A stretch of DNA of 31,987 nt, from the NCBI GenBank assembly GCA_002415485.1, contig DHYU01000026.1, forward strand, positions 1-31,987, written 5' to 3'. This document shows, piece by piece, positions 8,083 to 16,610 of this stretch; the stretch's first letter is position 1, and each line of letters starts with the position of its first letter. The translations under genes and the position numbers were made by a program. The notes below the pieces were generated by a model. It had not been told where the DNA came from. It ran no database searches and was given only the letters and a program-made list of their open reading frames with translations. The DNA is from Proteobacteria bacterium UBA5122 (GTDB taxonomy: Bacteria > Pseudomonadota > Gammaproteobacteria > Tenderiales > Tenderiaceae).

Positions 8083-9702
8083 TTACGGCCGGTACTTCAC
8101 AAAATTGTATTCATCACGTGATGCTGCCGGAAAAAAATGTGTGATGGCCGCGAACTCTTCATCCTGTTCAGACGCCTGATCAAACCCCATATACTGGTTG
8201 AGCAGGTTAACGTATTTATTACTCTTTTTAATCACCGCAACCCAGGCCGCATTTGGTTTCAACTTCGCCGTTTCATCCAACTGCCACTTCAATGCCGCCA
8301 ACACCAGATTAAACGGACAGTCTTCACGACAGACAAACCAACCGCCTATCCAATATTCGTGTTGTTCAAAGACATACAACTGCTGCCAGATGTAAAACAT
8401 CGGCAGATCATCCTGTGATACCAAATAGGAGTCACGACGACTATCAAACCACCAACGATAATGATCTATCCGTTCAATCTCGACCGTCGACAACATATTG
8501 CCGCGATTTTGCGCCAGATTTCGCGCCTCTAGATAACAATTGATATCGCGATCATCCACTGCACGAATAGATACCCGCTCAGACAATCGATGACATACCG
8601 GTACATTTTGCGGCGGCAAGCTCACACCATCCATCTTAGCTTCAGCCGTCGCCAGCAAATGATCAACAATACGCTGACAACCCAAACCATCAATCCTGAC
8701 ACGCTGCGCACTGGCCAACGCACGCAAACGCGTCAGCTTACCTCGTAAGCTCCAGATCAAGGCTGCCAATGCCTGACTTTGATACAAGGCCTGTTTTGGC
8801 AAATGTAGATAGTGCCCGAAGTCTTCCAAACAGCGCAGATCGTTTTCCTGATTTTCGGCTATCGAGAAACTCAACGCTGGCACTTTCAATGCAGCCAGTT
8901 CAAACACGGATGTCCCCAGGGCACCCACATAGAGGCTGCTATTGAGATATTTCTCACACAGCGATTGCGCGCCAATTATTGGCTGCACACGTGCATCGTT
9001 TGCAGCGAGCTCTTTGAGCAGATGGGCATTCACAGCCAGCGGGCCGATCACCGGTTGCAAACAAAAGTCATGGTCATCATCGCCGACCGTCACCAGCATC
9101 GCAGACAACAGCGCGGCGAGTGGCGCTAAATCACCTCCACCACCCAATGCAAACAACACATTAAATTTTTCCGGTGGCGTATAACGTGCCTGCCGATACT
9201 CTGCGCCCAACACGCAATAGGCAGGACCCAACAAACGGATACATGTCTCTGGCACCAAGCCCTTATATCGATTCGCCGTTTCTGATTCGCCACACCACTT
9301 GGCATCTATCAACATATCGCAGTCGTGGGCGCGATTTGCCAGATCATCAAATACCACCACCTGATAACCACGCGCCTTGAAGCATCGCTCCCATTCAGCA
9401 CCTAGGTAGTAACTATCAACGATCACGGTAGCGTGGGCTGGCTCTCCCATCGCAGCCAAGGATAAACGGGCATCCTCAGGCTCGGACCAGACGGGCGTTG
9501 CCCCTGCAGACGAATTTAAATAAACAACATCAAACCCCCGCAGCAATTGATCCAGCATTGTGCTGCGCGTGGCGAGTATAAAGATGACTTGATGCTGGCG
9601 CTGCTTTAGTTCCGTTGCGACATGCAACATGCGCTTGAGATGGCCGATCCCCAGCTGCTCACTGGCATCGGTACGAATATAAACAGTCAACCCCGCCCCC
9701 AT
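8083..9702 (-). CDS. pseG: PseG-like nucleotide-sugar hydrolase fused to a GNAT-like domain
   Basis: 539-residue fusion. Residues 1-345 resemble PseG, which removes UDP from UDP-2,4-diacetamido-2,4,6-trideoxy-L-altrose in pseudaminic acid synthesis. Supporting marks are the opening RTDASEQLGIGH (His21 is the likely catalytic residue), the ALGGGGDLAPLA glycine loop and SIAENQEND in the donor-binding half. Residues about 375-539 (SIRAVDDRDINCYLEARN ... HYRWWFD ... NKYVNLLNQYMGF) follow the pattern of PseH-type GNAT N-acetyltransferases. The usual Q/RxxGxG/A acyl-CoA pyrophosphate loop is not evident there. PseB and PseC are not in the window. Start: ATG at 9702 with AGG nearby. The PseG part is fairly sure, the acyltransferase part tentative. 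Confidence 0.8.
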   Translation of the reverse strand: MGAGLTVYIRTDASEQLGIGHLKRMLHVATELKQRQHQVIFILATRSTMLDQLLRGFDVVYLNSSAGATPVWSEPEDARLSLAAMGEPAHATVIVDSYYLGAEWERCFKARGYQVVVFDDLANRAHDCDMLIDAKWCGESETANRYKGLVPETCIRLLGPAYCVLGAEYRQARYTPPEKFNVLFALGGGGDLAPLAALLSAMLVTVGDDDHDFCLQPVIGPLAVNAHLLKELAANDARVQPIIGAQSLCEKYLNSSLYVGALGTSVFELAALKVPALSFSIAENQENDLRCLEDFGHYLHLPKQALYQSQALAALIWSLRGKLTRLRALASAQRVRIDGLGCQRIVDHLLATAEAKMDGVSLPPQNVPVCHRLSERVSIRAVDDRDINCYLEARNLAQNRGNMLSTVEIERIDHYRWWFDSRRDSYLVSQDDLPMFYIWQQLYVFEQHEYWIGGWFVCREDCPFNLVLAALKWQLDETAKLKPNAAWVAVIKKSNKYVNLLNQYMGFDQASEQDEEFAAITHFFPAASRDEYNFVKYRP

Positions 9703-9809
9703 GTCACCTACTGCTTATGCATAAAAGTATCGCACCTACTATACGCACTTTATGCCCTCATTTGCAGCCAACAACATAAGAACAGGGTTAAAGAAAAAAA
9801 CCGCCGTCG

Positions 9810-11051
9810 TCAGGCAACCGCGATTGTTTCAAAGATCTTGTACCCTGCGATATAGGTGCCCAACACCGAGCCCATACCTGTCATAAAAAAGACCATAAAG
9901 GTATGCGCGACGCGATTGGTCCACCATCCCTTGAAGTGACTGGTATCGACCCTGAGTGAAACAAAATCACCGACCTGGGGTTTCCGCACCATTGCCTCCA
10001 CCGCGGCAGTGACCACACCGGCACTGATCGTCGGGTTGAGTGAAGTCAACGGTGCAGCAACAAACGCCGCACAGATCGTGATCGGATGCGCGCCAACCAG
10101 CAACGCCCCCAAGGCGGCCAGTGAACCATTAATGATGATCCAGCTCTTGACCAACCCCCAACCCAACTCAGGACTATGACTGAAACCAATCGCAAAACCG
10201 GCCAAAATCACGGCCACGATCATCCACGGCATCAAACGCCACAGCGAAGATGTTGGCGCCACATACTCGAGCTTCGCTACTTCTTCTTCCGGTGATTCAT
10301 GGCGTGCCTGCATCGATTCAAAATAACGCAGCATACCGGCCATGTGCCCGGCGCCCACCACCGCGAGGATACGTTTACACCCCGAAGACTTGGCCTCCTG
10401 GATCAAACGCGCCGCCATGTAATGATCACGCTCATCAATCAGGGGTTGATAGATTTCGGCCGAGTGTTCGGCAAATTGATTAAAGGCCGCATCGAGTGCA
10501 TCGTGTTGTTTGAGCTGTTCCACTTCCCGCTCAGTGATACTGCGGCGACTGATCACACCCGCCAACAACATCGAAAACACACTCAGGCGACGCCACCACA
10601 GCACACTGCGGTAGACGCGTTTTAAGGTCACGCCCAGATCACGATCGATCAACAGCACAGGTAAATTACGTTGTTCAGCGGCACGGATACCCGCGCGCAT
10701 ATCGGCCCCTGGCTCGACGCCGAGCTGATCGGCCAAACGTTGCTGAAAGGCGCCGAGTGCGAGACTGGCCATGACCATCGTGCCCTTGCCCTTGCGGATG
10801 ACCTCGAGCAAATCCATGCGCGCGATGGCATTGGGATCCTTGATTCCGTTAAAACGGTTTTGACATAACTCGAGTGCGACCGCGTCATAATCCCCACTCT
10901 CGATCAAACGCTCGACGGCATCGGCGCTCGATTTGGAGATATGTGCCGTGCCCAGGATCGTGATCGATACACCATCTACATCGACCATCGCCACTGGCTC
11001 TTGCACGACCACACCATCCGTTACCTCTACTTCTGTAGCTGCGTTGGACAT
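9810..11051 (-). CDS. TraB/PrgY family protein
   Basis: 413-residue protein of the TraB/PrgY (GumN/TIKI-related) superfamily. The conserved GTAHISKSSAD (residues 34-44) and ELCQNRF (61-67) motifs carry the presumed metal or catalytic residues. A GxGHMAGM block (VVGAGHMAGML) follows in the middle. The C-terminal third holds several hydrophobic segments, suggesting three or four membrane helices, as in the longer TraB-family proteins. Enterococcal relatives reduce peptide pheromone activity; the function of proteobacterial members is unknown. A good GGGGGAG ribosome site precedes the ATG. It diverges from the DUF900 hydrolase across 185 bases. Confidence 0.85.
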   Translation of the reverse strand: MSNAATEVEVTDGVVVQEPVAMVDVDGVSITILGTAHISKSSADAVERLIESGDYDAVALELCQNRFNGIKDPNAIARMDLLEVIRKGKGTMVMASLALGAFQQRLADQLGVEPGADMRAGIRAAEQRNLPVLLIDRDLGVTLKRVYRSVLWWRRLSVFSMLLAGVISRRSITEREVEQLKQHDALDAAFNQFAEHSAEIYQPLIDERDHYMAARLIQEAKSSGCKRILAVVGAGHMAGMLRYFESMQARHESPEEEVAKLEYVAPTSSLWRLMPWMIVAVILAGFAIGFSHSPELGWGLVKSWIIINGSLAALGALLVGAHPITICAAFVAAPLTSLNPTISAGVVTAAVEAMVRKPQVGDFVSLRVDTSHFKGWWTNRVAHTFMVFFMTGMGSVLGTYIAGYKIFETIAVA

Positions 11052-11236
11052 ATGTTCTCCCCCTAATTTAGGAGCTATAACTGACGTCCCTGCGCCGGTG
11101 GCCCATTTTGCTGGACCGGTTTATAGTGTTATCGGCACGGACTACCGTCCGCCAAGCAGGAGACCTGATCGGTCATAAGCTGGATTAATCCTGACACGGC
11201 CAGTCAAGATTTGTAAAGCACAAGGAGGGAACCACT

Positions 11237-12205
11237 GTGCTCTTCGTCACCAATCGCACCCCCGTCGGCTCGGCGCGCACCCGCATCGGCCGCACCATCC
11301 GTTTTGAAGATGGCAACAACACAACGTCCAACTCGGCCTTTTATTGCGAGCGTCATGCAGACGGCAGTTACACCGAGATTGGCAGCCAGCAATTCATGAC
11401 CCGCCTACGCGCCACCCCGCATCGCCAGATCTTGTTTTACATTCATGGATTCAATTACTTACCTGAGAAACACATTTTCCCCGATGCCCACGATCTGCAA
11501 CAACTGCTCGATGAGAACGAACTCAACATGGCACTCGTGGTGCCACTGATCTGGCCCTGCGACAATGACTTCGGCGTGGTGAAAGACTATTGGGATGATC
11601 AAAAATCGGCCGACATGAGCGCCTACGCCTTCGCCCGCGTATTGGAAAAATTCATGGCCTGGCGTGAATCACCCGCCAATGAACCGGAAACCGCCCCCTG
11701 CACCAAGCGCATCAATGTATTAGCGCACTCCATGGGCAATCGGGTGCTACGCGAGACCTTGCGCGCCTGGTATCGCTACGACCTGATGGAAGGTGTCCCC
11801 ATGTTGTTTCGCAACATCTTCATGGTCGCCCCGGATGTAGTAAATGAAACACTGGAAATCGGACAACACGGCGAGTTGATCAGCCATGCAGCCCGTAACG
11901 TCACCGTTTTCTACGCCGCAGATGATCTAGCCCTACGCGCCAGCAAGGTCTCGAATTTAAAGAATAAAATAGCATCCAGGCGGCTAGGCCACACCGGCCC
12001 CGAGGACATGAGTAAAGTCCGCAACAATGTCTATGCGATCGATTGCGATAACGTCAATTCTGCCTACGACAACCCACTCGGTCATTGTTACTACCTCCAT
12101 GACGAACAGGGCGGCCCCGGAAAAGTGCTCCGCCAAATTGCCACCACTCTCAAACACGGCCGGGTATTTCCCCTCGACCCCAATCAACGGACCACCATCC
12201 TCTAA
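11237..12205 (+). CDS. DUF900-type alpha/beta hydrolase
   Basis: 322-residue alpha/beta-hydrolase-fold protein. The nucleophile elbow is LAHSMGNRV with Ser165. HGFN (residues 70-73) fits the oxyanion segment, and PDVVNETL with a late NPLGHCYYL histidine could complete the triad. The N terminus (LFVTNRTPVG) matches the DUF900 family pattern of 'F.TNR' starts. The start is a GTG at 11237, chosen because a perfect AAGGAGG lies 8-10 bases upstream. No signal peptide is seen, so it is probably cytoplasmic. The substrate is unknown. It is followed within 5 bases by a strong hairpin shared with the convergent gene. Confidence 0.82.
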   Translation: MLFVTNRTPVGSARTRIGRTIRFEDGNNTTSNSAFYCERHADGSYTEIGSQQFMTRLRATPHRQILFYIHGFNYLPEKHIFPDAHDLQQLLDENELNMALVVPLIWPCDNDFGVVKDYWDDQKSADMSAYAFARVLEKFMAWRESPANEPETAPCTKRINVLAHSMGNRVLRETLRAWYRYDLMEGVPMLFRNIFMVAPDVVNETLEIGQHGELISHAARNVTVFYAADDLALRASKVSNLKNKIASRRLGHTGPEDMSKVRNNVYAIDCDNVNSAYDNPLGHCYYLHDEQGGPGKVLRQIATTLKHGRVFPLDPNQRTTIL

Positions 12206-12209
12206 CGAC

Positions 12210-12242
12210 AAAGGGGGCCTGTTGTTAAGACAGGCCCCCTTT
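12210..12242. terminator. Strong hairpin between convergent genes (bidirectional terminator)
   Basis: A perfect 13-bp stem (left arm 12210-12222, right arm 12230-12242) closed by a 7-base loop. Each strand starts with AAA and ends with TTT around a GGGGGCC/GGCCCCC core. It lies 4 bases after the DUF900 hydrolase stop and 24 bases from the stop of the convergent gene, so it can serve both. There is no long T run beyond the stem. Confidence 0.8.
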
Positions 12243-12265
12243 GATTGAAAACTTCAACGATATTA

Positions 12266-12634
12266 TCAATAGATATAGCCAGTCCCAACTCCTTGAGCCA
12301 TAGGAACTTTTGGATTCAGCCACACCGCATCAAATTGATTATGAATAGGCATTCGGCGCTTGCCCAGCTCAACCACATCCACCTTTACACCGCGATATTC
12401 ACTCGGAATCAGCTCCACCGCGGGCAAGGCCGTACGCGGTTTCTTTTGCTCAACGTAAACGATCAGACATGGGTCACCCGAATTGAGCGCGCCTCGTGAT
12501 TCCTTGGGACCAATGCCCACCCCAAGCACACCGGGCACCCGCATAAAACCGCTACGCGCCTCTTCCAAACGATCAAAACAACGCTCGTAACGATCGCCCA
12601 CTACCGCCAAACCGATGTCCGTCTTTCCATCCAT
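12266..12634 (-). CDS. Conserved hypothetical protein with VPGVxGVGIG motif
   Basis: 122-residue protein with no signal peptide. The core VPGVLGVGIGPKESRG, then a strand pattern LIVYVEQKK, then LPAVELIPSEYRGVKVDVVELG, resembles the N-terminal domain that precedes the catalytic part of some bacterial trypsin-like serine proteases. Here it stands alone with no protease domain. AAAGGAG lies 6-7 bases before the ATG, supporting translation. It diverges from the LuxR-type regulator across 260 bases that include a palindrome, so it could be a target of that regulator. Function unknown; the similarity is remembered, not computed. Confidence 0.7.
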   Translation of the reverse strand: MDGKTDIGLAVVGDRYERCFDRLEEARSGFMRVPGVLGVGIGPKESRGALNSGDPCLIVYVEQKKPRTALPAVELIPSEYRGVKVDVVELGKRRMPIHNQFDAVWLNPKVPMAQGVGTGYIY

Positions 12635-12754
12635 GCTGAACTCCTTTACATATACTCCACATATCGCAGCCGGGTTAATAATGCCGTCCTTGGCGCAACC
12701 CGCGTACTTTCCCTGCTACCACGATGCAAATGTTAGAGGTCCCACCGCCATATA

Positions 12755-12778
12755 AAAAGTATCCATGAGTATACTTTT
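12755..12778. promoter_or_regulatory. Inverted repeat in divergent intergenic region
   Basis: AAAAGTAT (12755-12762) and ATACTTTT (12771-12778) form a perfect 8-bp inverted repeat around an 8-base spacer. It lies about 120 bases from each of the divergent starts at 12634 and 12895. It could be an operator for the LuxR-type protein or another regulator; there is no T run to suggest termination. The surrounding AT-rich DNA (12830-12875) may hold promoter elements, but none is clear. Confidence 0.4.
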
Positions 12779-12894
12779 ACGAGTTAGAATGAGTCGAAGA
12801 AGCAAACTGTCCTGAAGCTCGCTCAAGTGGCGCCAATAATTAATAATAACGGGATAGTTGATAGAACAACCTTTTTACCAGGAGCAGCGCAGCA

Positions 12895-15009
12895 ATGCCG
12901 TCTGGGCCACATCACACCACCTCTATCGGCAACCACCTACGGTCTGTCAAACAAGACTCTTTCGTGGGGCGCCAACACGAACTCACCCAGTTTGAAGACA
13001 CGCTGCTACAACGCTGCCCTGAATGGAAAATCCTCAATGTCTACGGCCCCGGCGGCATCGGCAAAAGCAGCCTATTAGATGCCTATCGTCGCTGCGCCGA
13101 AAAACACAACACCTGCTATATATACATCGACGCAAAAGACCTGCAAGGATCGGCCCTATCACTCATCGGCAAGGTCACCACTACCGTCAGCCAGTTCACT
13201 CCCTCCATCGACAGCGACCTGGATTCAACGATGGACGCACTTTATCAAGTTGCACAAAAACAGCCGGTTGCACTGGTCATCGACAGTTATGAAGAAATTG
13301 GAGAACTCAATCGCTGGTTGCGAGAAGCGTTTCTACCACGACTACCTGGCGGCAGCGCAATCGTCATTGCCGGCCGTTACGCACTCAACGAGCTATGGCA
13401 AGATCACGACAGCTGGTGCAAGCTGATCGAACCGCTGCCACTGAAAGACTTCACCCCCGCACAATCCAGCGAATATCTGCAGTCCCAAGGCATCAACAAT
13501 CCTCGCACGATCGATCAAGCATGGCGCTACAGTCAGGGCCACCCACTCGCACTCAACCTGATCGCTCTCATCATCAAACGCGAAGGCGACAATGCGATCG
13601 ACGAAATCCCCGACCGCCCTGACGTCATCAACAAACTGGTTCAGCGCTGGCTCCGCGAAATAGACAACGAAGAACTGAGGACACTGGTAGAAACCGCTGC
13701 CGTTGTCCGCAATTTTGATCAGGACCTGATCAGCCACATCGAAGGACAGCCGATTAGCAGCGCAACATTTGAACAATTGATTGCCTGCTCCTTCGTTCGA
13801 CACCACCTGAACGGATGGGCATTACATGACCTGGTGCGCGATGCGCTCGTACGCAGTCAACGCACCCGTGCCGGGAGTACGCTGCGCCAACGCCAAGCCA
13901 AGGCCCTCCATTATTTTGCCAAACGCGCGACAACGCCTGGAGATGGCAAGCTGCGCAGCCGAATGCTGCATGAGTTCTTTTATCTTTTGGGTGACGAACT
14001 GGTTAACGCAGTACTTTATAGCGAGCAACAGGAAAGCGGCCTTTACCTGGAAACGGCAACTCAAAAAGATCTGCCCGATCTCCATGACTACATGCAAGAC
14101 TGGCGTAACAACCGGGGCGTTATCGCAGGCATCAAACTAGAGCTTTACGATCGCGAGCAAAAAACACCGATTGCCCAATGGGTCGAATCAGAACCTCGCG
14201 AACCAGAGTTTCTGAAAATGGATGACATCCTGCAACAAATGCCCGGCACCATCCGCACGCTTCGCGACCCACAAAATCAACTACGTGGCATGACCATCGT
14301 CTACCCAATCAACAAACAAACCATCAACTACCTACAACAACAACCTGTCTGTGGCAGCTTTATTGACCAAATGCCCGTCACAGAACGCGAAGCGCTCGGC
14401 AATGACACAGCTCACACCCAAGACTGGTTCATTCGTCTGATTGATATTCGGGAAGGCGGCGACATTGATGCTCGCCGAGTCCTCAGCCGCGACCTCGTCA
14501 ATCTCTTCATCCGCCCAGCACGTTTTATCACCACCACTCCTCTAGCCTTCTATCAAGAAATGGTGGCACGTTTCGGCTTCATTAAAATCGAAACCAAAGA
14601 GTCGCATTATGACTTCGGCGCCGACCGGCCATCCCCATACTTTGAGCTTGATCTGCGCGGACCACGCTTAACCGCCTATCTACAAAGCATGATTCGGAAT
14701 TACGCGGGAGAAGATGCAAATCAGGGACTGGACGATCAACTCGTTGGAGCCATCGCCAACGAAGTTCAACAAAGCTCTCAGCAACAAGAAAGCCTGATTG
14801 AACACCAACAGAAACTTTTAGACTCTTTATCAAAACGCGAACGCGAGGTTGCCGTTGCTGCGGCTGAAGGCTTGCCCAACTGTTCAATTGCCGCCCGTCT
14901 ATTTGTCAGCGAAGTTACTGTCAAGAAACACATGAGCAATATCTTCCAAAAACTCGGCGTGCGAAATCGCTCAGGACTGATCAAACGTTATTGGGACGGC
15001 AACAAATAA
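12895..15009 (+). CDS. ATPase-LuxR (LAL/STAND-like) transcriptional regulator
   Basis: 704-residue regulator. The N terminus (SFVGRQHEL, about residues 22-30) leads into an NTPase domain with Walker A GPGGIGKSS (51-59) and Walker B VALVIDS (125-131). The middle (about 385-610) is not a TPR array; parts such as YLETATQKDLPDLHDYM and FYQEMVARFGF look GNAT-like, which would be unusual. The C terminus is a clear LuxR helix-turn-helix (about 634-700: LSKREREVAVAAAEG ... VSEVTVKKHMSNIFQKLGV). AGGAG is about 10 bases before the ATG. ATP-dependent oligomerising activators of this type usually sense a small ligand; the signal and targets here are unknown. Confidence 0.85.
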   Translation: MPSGPHHTTSIGNHLRSVKQDSFVGRQHELTQFEDTLLQRCPEWKILNVYGPGGIGKSSLLDAYRRCAEKHNTCYIYIDAKDLQGSALSLIGKVTTTVSQFTPSIDSDLDSTMDALYQVAQKQPVALVIDSYEEIGELNRWLREAFLPRLPGGSAIVIAGRYALNELWQDHDSWCKLIEPLPLKDFTPAQSSEYLQSQGINNPRTIDQAWRYSQGHPLALNLIALIIKREGDNAIDEIPDRPDVINKLVQRWLREIDNEELRTLVETAAVVRNFDQDLISHIEGQPISSATFEQLIACSFVRHHLNGWALHDLVRDALVRSQRTRAGSTLRQRQAKALHYFAKRATTPGDGKLRSRMLHEFFYLLGDELVNAVLYSEQQESGLYLETATQKDLPDLHDYMQDWRNNRGVIAGIKLELYDREQKTPIAQWVESEPREPEFLKMDDILQQMPGTIRTLRDPQNQLRGMTIVYPINKQTINYLQQQPVCGSFIDQMPVTEREALGNDTAHTQDWFIRLIDIREGGDIDARRVLSRDLVNLFIRPARFITTTPLAFYQEMVARFGFIKIETKESHYDFGADRPSPYFELDLRGPRLTAYLQSMIRNYAGEDANQGLDDQLVGAIANEVQQSSQQQESLIEHQQKLLDSLSKREREVAVAAAEGLPNCSIAARLFVSEVTVKKHMSNIFQKLGVRNRSGLIKRYWDGNK

Positions 15010-15026
15010 AGGCCGAGGCTTCCTCG

Positions 15027-15722
15027 CTATACCGTCAAATATTTCTGCACCAGTTCGTCACTGAGTTCACTCATCGCGCCATTGGCAACATTGCGCCCAC
15101 GATCCAGGATCTCAAAACGTTTACCTACACGACGGGCGAAGGGAAGCTTCTGCTCCACAATCACCACCGTCATATTCTCTTCTTCATTCAGCCGAATGAT
15201 GACATCACCAATCTCGGCCACAATGTTCGGCTGGATACCCTCAGTTGGCTCATCCAACAACAGAATGGTTGGATTCAACATCAACGCACGCCCTATCGCC
15301 AATTGCTGTTGCTGCCCACCCGATAAATCACCGCCACGGCGATACAGCATCTCCTTCAACACAGGAAACATCTCGTAAACCTTATCCAGTGCATTGCGGG
15401 TCTTATCGGCGCGCGCACTCAAACCAATTCGCAGATTCTCTTCAACGGTCAACTGCGGAAAGATCTCACGGCCTTGAGGCACATACCCTATCCCAACCCG
15501 CGCCCGCCTCTCGGCCGCCGCACGACTCAGATCATGTCCATCAAAATGGATTTCTCCAGATCGAATCGGCAATAACCCCATGATTGACTTCATCACGGTT
15601 GTCTTGCCAACACCATTACGCCCCATCAAACAAACGCACTCGCCCTTGGCTATTTCCAGGTTAATGTCCCACAGTGTGTGGCTCTCACCGTAAAATTGAT
15701 TCACATTCTTCAAACTGAGCAT
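15027..15722 (-). CDS. urtE: Urea ABC transporter ATP-binding protein UrtE
   Basis: Second ATPase of the UrtABCDE urea importer, of the LivF type. Walker A is GRNGVGKTT, the signature is LSGGQQQQLAIGRAL and Walker B is ILLLDEPTEG. The QFYGESHTLWDI opening is typical of UrtE. The ATG at 15722 is preferred over a GTG at 15728 because GGAG lies 7 bases before it and MLSLK matches family N termini. It is last in the operon, 24 bases after urtD, and converges on the LuxR gene with 17 bases between stops, where only a small 5-bp hairpin (15014-15026) is seen. Confidence 0.94.
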   Translation of the reverse strand: MLSLKNVNQFYGESHTLWDINLEIAKGECVCLMGRNGVGKTTVMKSIMGLLPIRSGEIHFDGHDLSRAAAERRARVGIGYVPQGREIFPQLTVEENLRIGLSARADKTRNALDKVYEMFPVLKEMLYRRGGDLSGGQQQQLAIGRALMLNPTILLLDEPTEGIQPNIVAEIGDVIIRLNEEENMTVVIVEQKLPFARRVGKRFEILDRGRNVANGAMSELSDELVQKYLTV

Positions 15723-15746
15723 CGTCACTCTCCTGCAAGCAGCCCG

Positions 15747-16610
15747 TTATTCACCAAGATAGACACTGATCACTCGCGGATCACGCTGCACTTCATCCAT
15801 GCTGCCTTCCGCCAGCACATGGCCTTCATGCAACACCGTCACTTTACGAGCAATAGAGCGAATAAACTCCATATCATGCTCAACAACCACGACTGAGTGT
15901 TTACCGGCCAAACTGGTCAATAACTCTGCGGTGCGTTCTGTTTCCTGATGGGTCATGCCCGCGATCGGCTCATCCACCAACAACACACGTGGATTTTGCA
16001 CCACCAACATCCCGATCTCCAGCCACTGCTTTTGCCCATGCGAAAGCTGTGCCGCAGCAAGATCACGCTCAGCATCCAGATGAATAATCTTCAACACTTC
16101 GTCGATACGGTCGCGCTGCTCACCCGTGAGTTTGAAAAACAAACTGGGCCATACACGCTTATCCGCCTGCAAAGCCAGTTCAAGATTTTGGAAAACCGTA
16201 TGATGAGGAAAAACCGTCGGCTTCTGAAATTTACGACCGATTCCTGCTGATGCAATTTCATGCTCCGACATCTGAGTCAGATCCATGGTTTGACCAAAAT
16301 ACACTGAGCCACTATCAGGCCTGGTTTTACCGGTGATGATATCCATCATCGTTGTTTTACCAGCACCATTCGGTCCGATAATGCAACGTAACTCGCCATC
16401 ATCAATATAGAGATTCAAATCATTGATGGCTTTAAAGCCATCAAAGGCGACATTGACCCCTTCCAAATACAGAATCGGGCCATGACTTACATCAACCTCA
16501 CCATCATGCACTGGCCGGGTACCAGGCAATGCCATGGTCTGACGCTTCTGCACAAAATTAAATACTCGATCACGGCGCATGGTCTCACGCAATCCATCCA
16601 GCTGTTTCAT
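15747..16610 (-). CDS. urtD: Urea ABC transporter ATP-binding protein UrtD
   Basis: LivG-type ATPase of the urea importer, 287 residues. After a roughly 45-residue N-terminal extension come LYLEGVNVAFDGFKAIND, Walker A GPNGAGKTT, signature LSHGQKQWLEIGML and Walker B VLLVDEPIAGM. LSHGQKQWLEIGM is highly diagnostic of UrtD. Its ATG overlaps the urtC stop by 4 bases. The extension is longer than in most LivG proteins but is common in UrtD. It works at the inner membrane with UrtB, UrtC and UrtE. Confidence 0.95.
   Translation of the reverse strand: MKQLDGLRETMRRDRVFNFVQKRQTMALPGTRPVHDGEVDVSHGPILYLEGVNVAFDGFKAINDLNLYIDDGELRCIIGPNGAGKTTMMDIITGKTRPDSGSVYFGQTMDLTQMSEHEIASAGIGRKFQKPTVFPHHTVFQNLELALQADKRVWPSLFFKLTGEQRDRIDEVLKIIHLDAERDLAAAQLSHGQKQWLEIGMLVVQNPRVLLVDEPIAGMTHQETERTAELLTSLAGKHSVVVVEHDMEFIRSIARKVTVLHEGHVLAEGSMDEVQRDPRVISVYLGE

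Noticed and set aside
9785..9809. Terminator after the TraB-like gene (T7 run on the minus strand)
   Set aside because: There is a GC-rich stretch and T run, but I could not find a stem longer than about 3 bp before it.
15014..15026. CGAGG-ctt-CCTCG hairpin between the LuxR and urtE stop codons
   Set aside because: Only 5 bp with a 3-base loop and no T run. It could be a weak bidirectional terminator but is not supported enough to list.
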